64,000 nucleotides of DNA from Trametopsis cervina (taxonomy: Eukaryota > Basidiomycota > Agaricomycetes > Polyporales > Irpicaceae), in NCBI GenBank assembly GCA_022385755.1, contig MU278350.1:1560619-1624618 (forward strand), given 5' to 3'. The translations under genes were made by a program, and so were the position numbers. This document shows, piece after piece, positions 25,524 through 37,253 of this stretch. Every line of letters begins with the position of its first letter. Position 1 is the first letter of the stretch. The notes under the pieces are model-generated. The model had not been told where the DNA came from, made no database searches, and was given only the letters and a program-made list of their open reading frames with translations.

Positions 25524-28150
25524 GGTGGTTCGTGCAAGAGAAGGGGTGCTCGATGGGATTTGGCCAAGATATCCGCCGGGATCACCATCTCACTCGCGCC
25601 TTTATAACCAAGGAATATCCGTGTGGTTTGCGTGCTACCAGCTCTTCTGATGGCTGATGCACATGCATGAACATGCCTCCAAGTGACCGTTCATCGCCCT
25701 GCAATTTAGCATCAGGGGTTTCAGATAGATATCATCAGTACTATTTCCGCCGGTATTACGTGGACTACAGTACTTAACCTAACAAGGTAGTAAGAAGGGA
25801 ATTCGTATATGCTGGTAATGTCTTGTATGTCTTGACTTTGAGGACTGTGCCAGTTACCCATTATTCCTTTCAGCCATGAAGTTTCCTGTGTCCATTTTCG
25901 CATCAATGCACATAGATCCGAGTGTGTTGCTGTGCCGATGAGACCTAGTATGGCATAGTCGCCGATTAGCTCAACGCCGCACATCGTGATAGATCTACAT
26001 TATCTTTGCCGTGCTAAGTGCTGAGGCTGTACTGTACGGTACTTGAGTACGCCAACTAGGGAAGTGAGGAGGTCTCAGCTCACTTTGTCTTCGTTGTGCA
26101 ACGAACGTTTGTACTGAGTGCTACTTGAGATCTGCGATAAGTCAAACAAGAGAATATGAGTAACCTCGGTAACGCTCGGCATCCTAGTACTCACGTCTCC
26201 GCGTAACATGCTCAGTGAATATAGATACCGGACTCAGGATGCAATAGCATTCTACGAGAGTCAAATATGACGTTTGTCCAAGAACATTGTAGTCTGTGAG
26301 TCCATCCTTCACGAAGAGTCTCTGACCTTGTTCGCCACGCGGAGCCTTCATTCTAAGATCCAAGTTACTGTATTTCTCCTTTGCGTCCATGCGTTAAGAG
26401 ATATCAGCCTATATCCAATCAACCATCTACCATAATATCCGACTGATGTTATTCACGTGAATGCAGTGGTCTCAGCGATGTTCGCACATCGCCTCTCCTT
26501 GTGTATCTGAAGCACATTATCAAATAGGGTTTCAATGCATAAAGATACTTACTATGCCGGCATTCCTTCGAGACTGCTGGTTTGAGTTATAATTCATGTG
26601 CGAGGCGGCAAATATCTTGCCCGCCACGTCTCCTAGTGCTACGTCTTCAGCTAGGATCACAAAGGAGGAGCGCAGGACGTGGCAAAGAGACCGCTTATGG
26701 CCTTCAGATCATCTAAGAGCAGACTCCTAGCCCTGTCGGAGGTGTAAGAGTAAAATTAGTAATGAAGACTGATAACGATACAAAACTTGTCGCAAGGTGT
26801 AGCAACCAAGGCTGTAAGGCCCTGAATATTCATTGTGGTCGCCAAGTGTAGCTCTGCAAGAGTGAATACCGTTGATGGGCGGTGTTGCCAGTGACGCAGT
26901 TTGCGCTACCGCAGCGGGCATTCCGATTTTGAACGGAGCGTTGGTTATTTTCCTTCTGCACCGGAAGCTCAATTTCCAGAGTGAGACAGCTTACGACGTA
27001 TATTCACCAGTACGTACATGCTTCGTACATGTTTCGCACAGGCGACGCCTTCCCGCTCGAACTGTGCGAGCACTGACACTAGCGTTGTATAGTTAAAAGG
27101 TGAGCACAACAGATCATTCGACTTTCAATACAGCACCGCGTTGAAATGGCTCAAACCTTCAAGGCCATAGTCGTCGCCGACGAAGTGTTTGGGACCCAAC
27201 CTGGCACCGAGCCTGCGAGCTGCTGGTGTCGTCAGTTCGAGGAGAGAACCTGCCATGTGGCACCAGTACCAGCGCTTGTATATTTCATCCGGTTAGCACC
27301 GAGATTGCCGAAGTGGACGTTTCAGGTTCGTAGTTCCTTCGAGCTTTTGCATCACCATCATATCCACGAACGTGAAAGTGAGATTCAAGTCATGATTTTA
27401 GTGTGATCAGCTAAAGGATTCTCGATTACAGATGAACGGACAGTGTGCAATGCTGATCAATGTTTCTCGAAACGCATGTCCAAGGTGCAATCCTTTACGA
27501 TAGACGGCAAACCACAGAGTGCCCATTTTCCGTTAAGATGCTGAAAGACTTCGCATTCAGGAGGGTCCCCAAAGCCTGACGCTCTAACGACAAGATATGT
27601 GGAGCGGATTGCAGCATATGTTCGTAAGTTCGGCCCATCCCAACCCGGAGCATGTGCTGATGCTGGGTGTTTTCAGGAGGATGATGGCTGCGAAGCAGCA
27701 AACCGTCAGACCGCTCTGATGAGTACACACCGCTGTACCTACCGACTCCGCATCTCTGCCCACGCGACGCATCACTTCTATCGCGGACTTCTACTTTCCT
27801 TGAAGGACAAACGTGTGAAGGCTCTCCGATCCACAGCAACCAGATACGCCTCTGGCGTACCTTCTTTGCAGGGATATAGGGTATTCTGGAAACCCCAGTT
27901 GAAATAGCGCTCATCCTTGCGCTTGGAAATCTCAACTCAATTCCAGGTGACTTCATGCTCGTCCAAGGTTTCATCAGGTCACCAAGCGCTCGTTTCTGTT
28001 CCGGAAGCGCATCGTCGTGCAACTCAGGCTGCGCCCACAAAGATGGTATGGGTGATGCCTCCGTAGCCATCCCGGATTCAGCTTTTGTCTCGGATACATA
28101 AGGAACGGATTGTTTTCATCAGTCCCGAGCCCTTTCGCCACCGAAGCACA
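25524..28150. other. Gene-poor stretch, about 2.6 kb
   Basis: The longest gap in the window. Short frames at 25721-25984, 26184-26390, 26872-27096 and 27146-27406 lack domains and consistent splicing. The frame at 26872 has a hydrophobic run (GIPILNGALVIFLLHRKLNF) that could be a relic of a membrane protein. It may also hold regulatory sequence for the cyclase gene that follows. Confidence 0.4.
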
Positions 28151-29871
28151 ATGCCCACCAGGACTTCATTCATCCCGCATTGTACGACTCTGATTTTCGA
28201 CATCGGAGACGTTCTCTTCTCATGGTCACCCGATACCCCCACTCGCATACCCCCTAAGACTCTCCGCGGTATCACCACTTCCCCTACATGGGGCCTTTAC
28301 GAGCGTGGGCAGCTCTCGCAGGACGAGTGCTATCATCTCATAGCGCAGGAGTACCAGTTCGACGTCAGCGACGTCGCAGCAGCATTCCAGCATGCTCGGG
28401 ACTCTCTGAAACCGGACGACACCTTTATATCCTTCATTCGACAGCTCAAGGCCGAGATGGGCACAAGCCTTCGCGTCTTTGCTATGTCCAACATCTCTGG
28501 ACCTGACTACCAAGTCTTGCGGACGAAGGATGCGGACTGGTCCATATTCGACCACGTGTTTACATCGGCTGCGGCAGGCATGCGCAAACCGAACTTGTGC
28601 TTCTACCGATACGTCCTCGAAGCCACTGGCAGTGACCCACGATATACGGCGTTCGTGGACGACAAAGCGGAAAATGTACTTGCCGCTCGGTCTCTCGGCT
28701 TGCATGGTATCGTTTTCGACAAAGACACCGTGTTCCAAACGCTCCGATATCTGGTGTGTGATCCTGTGCGGCGCGGACGGGCGTATTTGGACGCCCACGC
28801 GGGAAGGCTGGAGTCAGTAACGGATTCCGGAGTCACCATCGAGGATAACTTTGCTCAGCTGTTGATCCTGGAGGCAACAAACGATCAGTAAGTCGTCATA
28901 TCCGTTCTGCTCGGTCTGATCTCTGAACGGTGGCTTCCACAGGAATCTGATCAATGTTCGTGATTGTTCCCAGGAAGGAAAGTGGAATTTCTTCAAGGGT
29001 AAGAGCGCAGCACATCTCTGTTCCTGCTCAATGATCAACCCTCTATCTATTTGATTAGGGAAGCCAGCCCTGACCACCACGGACTTTCCGTTTGATTTCG
29101 ATACCACATCCATCGCGCTTACTTTGATCAAACACCACCCGTCCACCGTGAGGGCCGTGATGGACGAGATGCTCCGCTTCCTCGATGAAGACGGAATTAT
29201 CCAGGTATTTCTCTCCCGTCTCCGCCGGTAGATAAGCAGACTGATAAGGTTCATTTCAGACTTATTTTGATCACAAGCGCCGAAGAACCGACCCGGTCGT
29301 CTGCGTGAATGTCCTTACCCTATTCCACTCGCAAGGTCGCGGCTCCGAGCTCTCATCGACGCAGGCATGGGTGCTCGATGTGCTCAAGAACAGAGCCTAT
29401 CTTGATGGGACGCGCTACTACACCTCTCCCGACTCTTTCCTATACTTCCTTGCCCGTCTCCTCAAAGTCACACCCGATGTCTCGTTACGCGAAGCGCTCA
29501 GGCCGCTCCTCGAGGAGCGACTGCGAGAATCGATTGGCGCACCAGGAGATGCATTGGCGCTATCTATGCGTATTATTGCTTGCTCTACCCTGGCTGCCCG
29601 CAATGAGGTGGACTTGCGGAAGTTGCTGCCGATGCAATTGGAGGATGGATCTTGGGGCCCTGGAAACATATACAAGTACGGCTCTTCTGGCATCGGCATC
29701 GGGAACTGCGGTCTATCCACAGCGGTTGCCTTGAAGGCCATCCAGAGTCTCGATAGCGACCAACCTGTGACCGGGTGGAAGATCTGGGAGGGGTGGGCAC
29801 GTGTGTCAATATTTCTCTGTGGGCTGTTCATTTGGTTAGCGCTGATGTGTGTGAAGTGTATAAATGTATAG
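28151..29871 (+). CDS. HAD-domain terpene cyclase (drimane-type sesquiterpene synthase)
   Basis: Fungal fusion of a HAD phosphatase-like domain with a class-II-type cyclase domain. Characterised relatives protonate and cyclise farnesyl diphosphate to drimane or albicane skeletons and remove phosphate. Exons 28151-28887, 28943-28998, 29059-29204 and 29260-29871 give 516 residues in frame. HAD parts: LIFDIGDVLFSWSP, FAMSNISGPDY, AAGMRKPNLCFYRYVLE and TAFVDDKAENVLAARSLGL. The cyclase motif DFDTTSIALT (DxDTT) follows at about residue 275. The C-terminal helical part has LLPMQLEDGSWGPGNIYKYG. The last ~20 residues are hydrophobic and may be read-through of an unspliced end. Transcribed toward the P450 860 bp downstream. 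The exact product cannot be told from sequence. Confidence 0.9.
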
Positions 29872-30731
29872 ATCTTAGACATATGTGCCGTGGTAGCGAT
29901 AGCATCCTGTATTGATAGTGCCCTGTGATTAGCTTAGAATTTCTCCTGATGTACACTGTGTTACTGCTAGCCCAAGCTGATATCGGCAACCACGACGAGC
30001 CCGCGGCGTCCAAACATGATCAGCTAAAAACGTGGCCATCGATTTCAAGTGAGCTCGGTACCATGACATGGGATGATCTGCAATGATGCGGGCGACGATG
30101 AGCACTGTATGATGAAGCAACCATCATGATTGGTTTCTGAAAGGCCCTTCGGATGGGAGGTTGGGCTCCTTTACGGAAGCTTTTCGCGCGCCACAAAGGT
30201 AATACCAGGCGCTTGCGCGTTCTCATGGAATCCCACCATCACCAGCCTAGCTCTGTCTGCTCCAACAGCATGGCATCCTCGTGCAATCCTCATATGTTAT
30301 TGAGGCCGGTTTGTTGATGGCCTCATGGCTGTTGATCGCTGGGATCCTAGTTCTCTATGTCGCGCTAACCTCCCATCGTCGAGATGCTCAGTGCCACTAG
30401 TGGTCATGACAGCATTCGAAACAGAACCACGTTCGCTTCATGCAACCTGAAGTTTCACTGTCCAATTTCATCTCACGTTTATCCTCAAGATAAGACAGAG
30501 TTTGTTTCACCACCGGTCACACGGTAACTCGCCGGGACGCTCGTCCCCATGTTCGCCCCATTTGTGCCTGTAGCGCTCTAACTTGTGACAGTGATGTGAA
30601 TCTACAACCATGCCTCTGCATCATGATGGACACTCAGGGGAGAACAGTGAGTCGGCATTTATATCATCTCGCAAACCTCGTGCGCGCACTGTAGCAAAGG
30701 CGATCCTTTCCCCCACACGCCGCCTCAAGCC
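29872..30731. promoter_or_regulatory. Intergenic, terpene cyclase 3' end and P450 promoter
   Basis: About 860 bp between two same-strand genes. No coding sequence recognised and no clear TATA box. Confidence 0.45.
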
Positions 30732-32273
30732 ATGGACTACACTACCCTTGCAGCGACCGTTTGCACTGGACTTGCTCTCTTCCTCGCAGCACGTCCCTTC
30801 GTCATAGTGCCACCGGAACTTCGTCACCTTCCTCGAGTTCCCGTCTTGCCTCTTCTCTGGAGCTACCTAACAGTCGAGGCTGAAGATAAACGACTACGGA
30901 GGCTCGTTCTTCCGTTCTTGAACGAAAAGGGCGAAGAAGTCGTGCTTGTGTGGGCGCTTGGAAGATGGATGGTTCACATACTCGATCACAAGGTACGCGA
31001 CGTGCAACTTAAACTTGTGCTGCATAGGCTCATCTACGCACAGCTGGCCACTGAGGTGTTCGCGGACATAGATCGGTTTCCGAAAGAGGATCCTCCAGAT
31101 GATTTGCTCTTGTGGAGGCTGATAGGGAGAAATAACATTCTGCTCTCAAACGGCGATAAATGGCGAATGCACTCTAAAGTCATTCGTAATGCCATCAACC
31201 AAACCATCCCGGTTGCCCAGTTCGCAGCGTTGTCCCGTCGGGTCTTCTCTGTTTTCGGGCCTGGGGAGTCTATTCAGCGCTTCGACGACATGTCCCAAAG
31301 GTTCGCACTCGACGCCGTAGGAACGACCGCTTTTGGATATAACTTCGACGCCATCGCCCACGAGAGCGAATTCGTGCACAACTACAACCACATCATGCAT
31401 GGAATCGCCAATCCGCTCTACCTCATCGTACCCTTGCTGGAACGTATTATCCCACGGCGTGCCCTAAAGAAGTCAATGGACGTCCTCACAGATGGATTCC
31501 AGGAGATGTTAGCGAACAAAAGAGACGATCCGGGGAACGACATGTTAACGAACATGTTGCGGGAGGTCAAGTTGAACGACCGGGAAATCCGGGATAACAT
31601 GATCCTTCTGTTCATCGCGGGTCACGTAAGTCCATTTCACATGCTGGAATAGAGTGTGTCGGATGATTAACCTACCGCTTTCCAGGACACCTCGGCGGGC
31701 GGAATCTCTTCCCTCGTGTATCTGCTAGCCAAGCACCCCGAACTTCAAGAACGGGCCCGGAAGGAAGTAATGAGCGTTCTCGGTGCCACTGGCGAGCCTA
31801 CGCTCGAGAATGTCCAGCAGATGCCGTATCTGATGTCATGCTCCCGCGAAGCACTCCGAATCAACACCCCCATCTCTTATGTCGTTGCTCGTGCGGCTGA
31901 CACCCCAGTCAAACTTGGTCGATACACCGTCCCCGCGAGAGCCTCCCTCATAGTTAACATGTACGCCATCCACCACGACGAGCGCCACTGGCCCAACGCC
32001 TACGAGTTCGATCCGGATCGCTTCCCCAAAGGCGGGCTGGGACCGAGTGGCGTGGCTTGGATGCCTTTCGGCGGAGGCCCGCGACAATGTCCTGCGAGGG
32101 CGTTCGCTCTCAACGAGCAGATGGTCCTCAGTTCCATGCTTCTTCGAGAATACGAGTGGTCCCTCCCGGAAGGTTCCCCTCATAAGGACACTGTACAGAA
32201 CGCATTTTCGCCGTTCGCGCTCTCCCTCCCCCATAATCTCGATATCCGATTCGCCAAAATCCAGCCCAAGTAG
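30732..32273 (+). CDS. Cytochrome P450 (first of the cluster)
   Basis: Membrane-anchored monooxygenase, probably oxidising the terpene made by the neighbouring cyclase. Exons 30732-30992, 31044-31625 and 31686-32273 give 476 residues. N-terminal anchor: TLAATVCTGLALFLAARPF. Helix C region: NGDKWRMHSKVIRNA. I-helix: FIAGHDTSAGG. ExxR: EALR. PERF-like: FDPDRFP. Haem loop: FGGGPRQCPARAFAL, with Ala where most P450s have Gly after CP. The first intron (51 bp) has no stop and a length divisible by three, so an unspliced form with 17 extra residues would stay open. It splits a typical DHKLATEVFADIDRFPKE block, so I take it as an intron. Only three exons, unlike the other two P450s. Confidence 0.93.
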
Positions 32274-32834
32274 ACTCTCTTTTTCTTGCGTAAAGGTCAA
32301 CCGCCGACAGACCTTGGATTGTAGGGCGTCGCTGCCGCTTCGATATTCTTGTATTATCCATCATTATAGTGTATCCTATATCTGTGCAACCACCAGATTG
32401 TACCCAGCATGCCATCCACTCCCGTTTGTAAGTTGGATACCTGTCACAATTGAGGTAAGTGATAGCTTCGCCCGTGCTATGGTGTTTTCATTTAACTGTT
32501 GTGCAAATTCCTCAAGTTATGCGGGTGATGCAAGGGTTGTCGTAGATACTTTCTTGAGTATGCCGCTTCCGTCGTTCTACAAGAAAATGGTGTATCTGAC
32601 GTCCTCGACGCTGAGGAATCTTATAATAACGCTCTTCTACTGTGCTGGAGCCCTGATTAGACCATCCCCGTCCTACGTTTTTCGCTTTCAATATCAGAAC
32701 TGCGGGAATATATTAACACTTCAGAATACTGGTACAGTTATAAGCAAATAACCACTGGATCCATATAGTACAATTCACACCGAAGACCAAAACCTGTTGA
32801 ACAAAACCTACTCGTCCATAGTACGCGATACCGA
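32274..32834. other. Intergenic between convergent P450 and C2H2 genes
   Basis: About 560 bp of 3' sequence. Frames crossing it are shadows. Confidence 0.45.
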
Positions 32835-35541
32835 TCAATCATAGCGTCGGCGTTTCCTGGGGTTCTCTTTAGGAGGAGTATCCTTGCGGCCTCGCTTGTT
32901 CGATTGCGGTTTGTAATCCTTATCTTCTTCCTTCTCCTTCTCCCGCTCCTGCTGCTCGTCCTGCTCCTGCTCCTCCTCCTCGTCTTCATCGTCGTCAGAG
33001 TCATAATCGTAGTCTTCTTCGCCACTGGGTGACGTCGACTCCCCTGTGGAATCCTGTTTAGCTGTTCTCGGTTTTATGACGTCCCTAGCATGTATCATAT
33101 AATGCCGTGTCATGGTGTCCCAGCGACACGTCCGGTCGCACCTACGGCAAGGCGCTGTACTGTCAGGTTGGATCCGTTTTCGGCCTCCAAAATTGTCGTG
33201 GCGATTATGTTTTCGTATATGGATTCTCAAGTCTTTGAGCTTGAATACCCGCTTTCTACAGTTCGGGTCCCACACACAGTCATGAGGGCCTGTCATTTCC
33301 AGCTTGGTTTCGCTCGCAGCCTTTGCTGGGGCCTCGGGTTTGGATTTGGATTTGGACCTACGAGGTGGTGTCGATCGTGCGGAAGAAGAGCCCTTCTTTT
33401 TCGTAGAAGATGTCCTGCGTGGTGGACGCGAAGGAGGCCATGAGGCAGAGCGGCCAGTAGCTTGACCAGATGCTTCTTCCCTGTCGGCACTTATGACGGG
33501 CTCGAAAACAGGTGCTGGATTGATGAATCCATTTCCGGGAGTCACCATGGAGGGCTCTTGTCCACTGCACCCAGGGAAGGAAGGGAACGATGGGTTGCCC
33601 ATATACGTCTGGCCATAATTAATCGCACCATCGGCAGCTGCTGGATAATTGAAATTGAAATGGTAGGGGGGATGTGGGTAGTGGGGGTCCGTGGGCGGCA
33701 TTGGCATAGCCATTGAGGGGCGAGAAAAGTTGTTCAAGAAATTGTGTGGAGGATAGATTTGGGATCCGTTATGATGATTGGGAGGATAGGTTGAGGATCC
33801 GTTGTAGCTGGGCCAGAAAGTCCCAGATCCAGTGGGGACATGTTGGGTGTGTGGAAATGGAATGGATTGGTGCGAAATGTCCATATAGCTATCTTCGCGC
33901 CGCAAAGGAGGCCCAGCCGAACTTGTCGATGCATTACTGTCGATATTCCTATATATTATGGGTTAGTCAGATGCCAAGTTATGAGACGAAGAGATAGCTA
34001 GCGTACATGAGGGAGCCTCCGCGCGAAGGCATCGCACGAAGCCGGGACGGTCCGGCGATGGGCCTTTGGTCGATGTTCCTGTAGTCATAGTTATAATCAT
34101 GTACGCGGATTTATGGAAGAGGATGGACGTACATGGACGACCCTTGACGCGAAGGTGATCCGGATAATCCGGAAGATCCTGCGGGATATCCGCTGTCGAT
34201 CGACCTGCAGCGGCAACTATCAATTATGTGATACGGAATTATTCATGTAAGGATAGAACGTACATAAGTGAACCTTGGCGCGAAGGTGCCGTGGGCAGCC
34301 TGGAAGGACCTGCAGCACTGTTACCATCGAGAGACCTGTACGCCAACTATCAGCTATGTTATACAAAGTTAACAGACAGTTACCTACATTAAGGAGTCCT
34401 CCCGAATAGGGCGCATGTGCGTCATGTTTTGCCTGGGTTGTCCTATAAAGGACTGAGAGTCCAACGACCTGCCATCACAACTGTCAGCTATATGGTAAAA
34501 GAAAACAGAAGACAGAGACATACATTAGAGAGGCCTCCCGTGAAGGCACCGAGGGTGGCACGTTGGGCACTGTATATGCTCCTGTACCAGGATCGCGACC
34601 AAAGGCTCTGCAGCAGCGACCATCAGCTCTGGTGTATGATAAGGAGCGCAATAACTTACCGCATGACGGCCCTATACGATTCCACCGCCTTCCTGTCTCC
34701 CATAGCCTCTGCAGCGCTCGCGTCCGCCATCCTGTATTCCAATACATTAGCTCAAGAATCGTATGGAGAGCTGAAAATAAAGAACATACAATTGGGAGAA
34801 ATGGTCGCGTGGTCTCGAAAGGCTGCTCCCGGGAAACCTGTTTTGGGGCACTCGCAAGCCATGCCTTCTAGGTTGTGCAGGGACAGCAGGAGGAGGACGC
34901 GGAGTACGAGACATAGCCTGAGGGGGGACTTGAGAGCCTCGAGGCACAGACTGGCCGGTAGCGTGATGACGAGTGCGACGGTGGGCGTGCATGTTTGGAA
35001 CGTAATCCTGAGGCGGGAAAGGCATCGCGGTGGGGATTTGCTGGGGTGCAGGTCTCTGGACGTGAGGAAGAGCCGCTTGTGGGTCCATGGTTTGGAAGCC
35101 GAAATCAAACGAAAACATCCCAAAAGGAAGACCTTCGAGCGGAGGGATGCCGGGCGCGCCTGTGAAGTCCGGGAAAGAAGCGTGGTTCGCGGAGGGTGCA
35201 AAAGGAGCTTCTGCGGGAGGTGCGGAAGGTGCCTCAGCAGGAGGTGCAGAGTGCGCCTCGGCAGGAGGAACAGAAGGCGCCTCGGCAGGAGGTGCAGGAG
35301 GTGCCTCAGCGGGGGGCGCGTCGCCCGAGGTCGGGGCCAAGGGCAGCTGGGTTCCGTTGTCTGGCTGGAGGTGCCTTGGAAGATGGGCGGTGGTGACAGG
35401 CAGAGGAGCAACCTCCGACCTGAGGCGCTCCCTAGGCCCGATGACTGCCTCATAGTGACGATAAAGGTCCTCAATATCTCCAGGGTAGTCCAGCTCAAAG
35501 TTAAACCAGGGAGCCGGAGCGTCCTTTGAAGGATCGGACAT
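32835..35541 (-). CDS. C2H2-type zinc-finger regulator with tandemly duplicated exons
   Basis: Eight exons on the minus strand (35541-34790, 34731-34660, 34607-34524, 34468-34388, 34335-34264, 34204-34133, 34078-34007, 33948-32835) give 772 residues in frame. Every intron is phase 2. The N-terminus (APWFNFELDYPGDIEDLYRH) leads into an Ala/Pro repeat of PPAEAPS units. Six small exons of 72-84 nt follow. The four most alike read S[IL]D or NID at the start and PSRxxSLM at the end. A basic stretch precedes two zinc fingers: CVWDPNC with HIRKH, and CRRC with HYMIH. The tail is acidic with Glu/Asp/Gln runs and ends in a basic cluster (NPRKRRRYD). It lies among biosynthetic genes, so it may regulate them; this is inference. 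Confidence 0.8.
34007..34731 (-). repeat. Tandem array of six symmetric phase-2 exons
   Basis: Units of about 125-137 bp, each a 72-84 nt exon plus a 52-63 bp intron. Three exons are exactly 72 nt in a row (34335-34264, 34204-34133, 34078-34007), and so is the first of the series (34731-34660). Exon ends are alike: most end ...SLM split as AT|G, with donor GTACG or similar. Introns also look related (CATAATTGATAGTTG versus CATAGCTGATAGTTGG near the acceptor). This is the pattern left by duplication of an exon with its intron. Confidence 0.8.
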
Positions 35542-37253
35542 GGTGGATCGAGTAGGAGTAGAAGATGATGCGAAGCGGTGCGCTGAGTGCTGAATATCTG
35601 GGGAGATGTTGGAGGAGAACTGCGAGCGCGGCCTGGTTTTAAGGAGAGCTTGGTGGCCTAGATTAAATCCTCGTGAATGTCGGCAAGGCGCCCTGTTTGA
35701 TCTGGCCAACTACTCCATATCTTTCATTTGACAATCTTTGGAATATCCAAGTATTCAAAAACTCAATGAGCCTTTGTGCAGTTGTAAGCTTCTCGGAGCA
35801 TACAGCTTCTTAGCCGAAGGCCACCGCGTCATAGATCGCCAGCGTGACACTAGGGACGGCCATCTTACGCGAGGAGCCGACGCGCTGGGTTCATGAAACC
35901 AGGTCCGCGATACAGAGAATCCATTGTTGCATTGTTGTGGCATTGTTGACAAACGCGCGGAAGGGGCGGTGGTGGTTGGTGATCTGCACTGGTGATCTGC
36001 GGGTAGCGCGCTGATAAGCATACATGTTGGCCGTGCCTTCGCGGGAGTGTAAAAACGGGGAGCTTCTAGTGGTGGGCAGGTCCGGAGACGAGACGGCACT
36101 GTTCGGCTGAGGCTGCACGAACGATTCGTTTTCAAAGCCAAAATGCTGCGACAAAGCGCAATAAACATTGACGTTCAAGATACTGACGAGCCTGACTGAG
36201 CGACGTACTTCGTAGCAGTCACCTAGAGCCTATTCGCAAGTGGCAAGTGTTCTGCACCACCGCAGACCTCGGACTTGGCACCGATTTTCGATGCGCCAAT
36301 CCGGCGGATCCTCATGTCTAGAAATCGTTTAGCACATCCTAATATTAAACAGAAAACTGGCCACGATCACCTTTGACCGTTTGTATGCAACGAGGCCGCG
36401 TTATGATAGCAACGGTGGCCTGGGAGGGGCTTCGTCATCCGGTGCCTACCGGCGGTGTGCCACTCCGATGCTGCGCGCAGGGATGACTCGCGGTTCGCTG
36501 GTGCCGAGTGAGTGTAGGTCGTGTCGAACAGTGGTGGTATCGTAGAGAGCAGAAGAGAAGAGGGCACTTACATCCCCCCCTCCTGAACGGCTGTGACTGC
36601 GAACGATGCTAGGACCGTCACTGGTGCTGGGATATTTGTCAACTGTGACCGTGACGGGACATTGCATAGGAGCGCTTGCTCCGCGTCGTGCATCTGTGCG
36701 AGGACCCCGTAGATCGGGGAGATTGTGCGAGGTTCGCGCGTGGTTGGCAGTACGTTCAGTTATCCACCGCGGTTCGCTCTTGGGCCCAAACCTGCGGCAT
36801 ATCAGCCCTCGTGCGGGCGTGGAATCCATTCAGCTTTTCCTGCGATCGTTGAATTCATTCAGCATGCTTACGTGAAGTATACCGCATCTTGGCTCTTGCC
36901 AACACCATCGCAGTGGCTGCCTCGTTTTGCCAACACCACGCATGACAGACGTACATGCACCGCGAAGATATTCTCGCACAAGCTCGAGGCCGTGTACGTG
37001 CGCGGGAAGTCGACGGCTGTAAACCGTAGCCCCCCATGCTTATCTTCGGCTGTTTGCGATGGGAATGGCTGCCGGTACAAATGCACTCACGGGGTTCGCA
37101 TCATGGGTTCTGTGGCGAGAAGAAGACAACGTTTGTTGCGAATAGAGTCTTGTGTATATAATGTGCGCTATGGCGTCAGGCGACGAGGAAGCGTGTATTA
37201 TCCCCGCCCACACCTACGTTTCTGCACGCTCCTCGGGCCCAGAAACACGCAAA
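35542..37253. promoter_or_regulatory. Divergent intergenic region, C2H2 gene and dehydrogenase, 1.7 kb
   Basis: Lies between divergent start codons. Several overlapping frames (for example 36446-36829) have no coding character or splice support. No repeat or RNA gene recognised. Confidence 0.45.

Noticed and set aside
26872..27406. Possible membrane-protein relic
   Set aside because: One hydrophobic run only; I could not connect it to neighbouring exons in any consistent model.
27495..28070. 191-codon minus-strand frame upstream of the terpene cyclase
   Set aside because: No recognised motif or splice support; treated as chance in a gene-poor stretch.
28226..28798. 190-codon minus-strand frame inside the cyclase
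   Set aside because: Antisense shadow of the HAD domain, whose motifs are clear on the plus strand.
35087..35455. Gly/Ala-rich repeat protein on the plus strand
   Set aside because: Antisense of the PPAEAPS repeat in the first exon of the C2H2 gene.
34417..35529. 370-codon plus-strand frame across the C2H2 gene
   Set aside because: It crosses several exons and introns of the minus-strand gene, whose splicing is consistent in frame and phase. The plus-strand product is Arg-rich with no domain.
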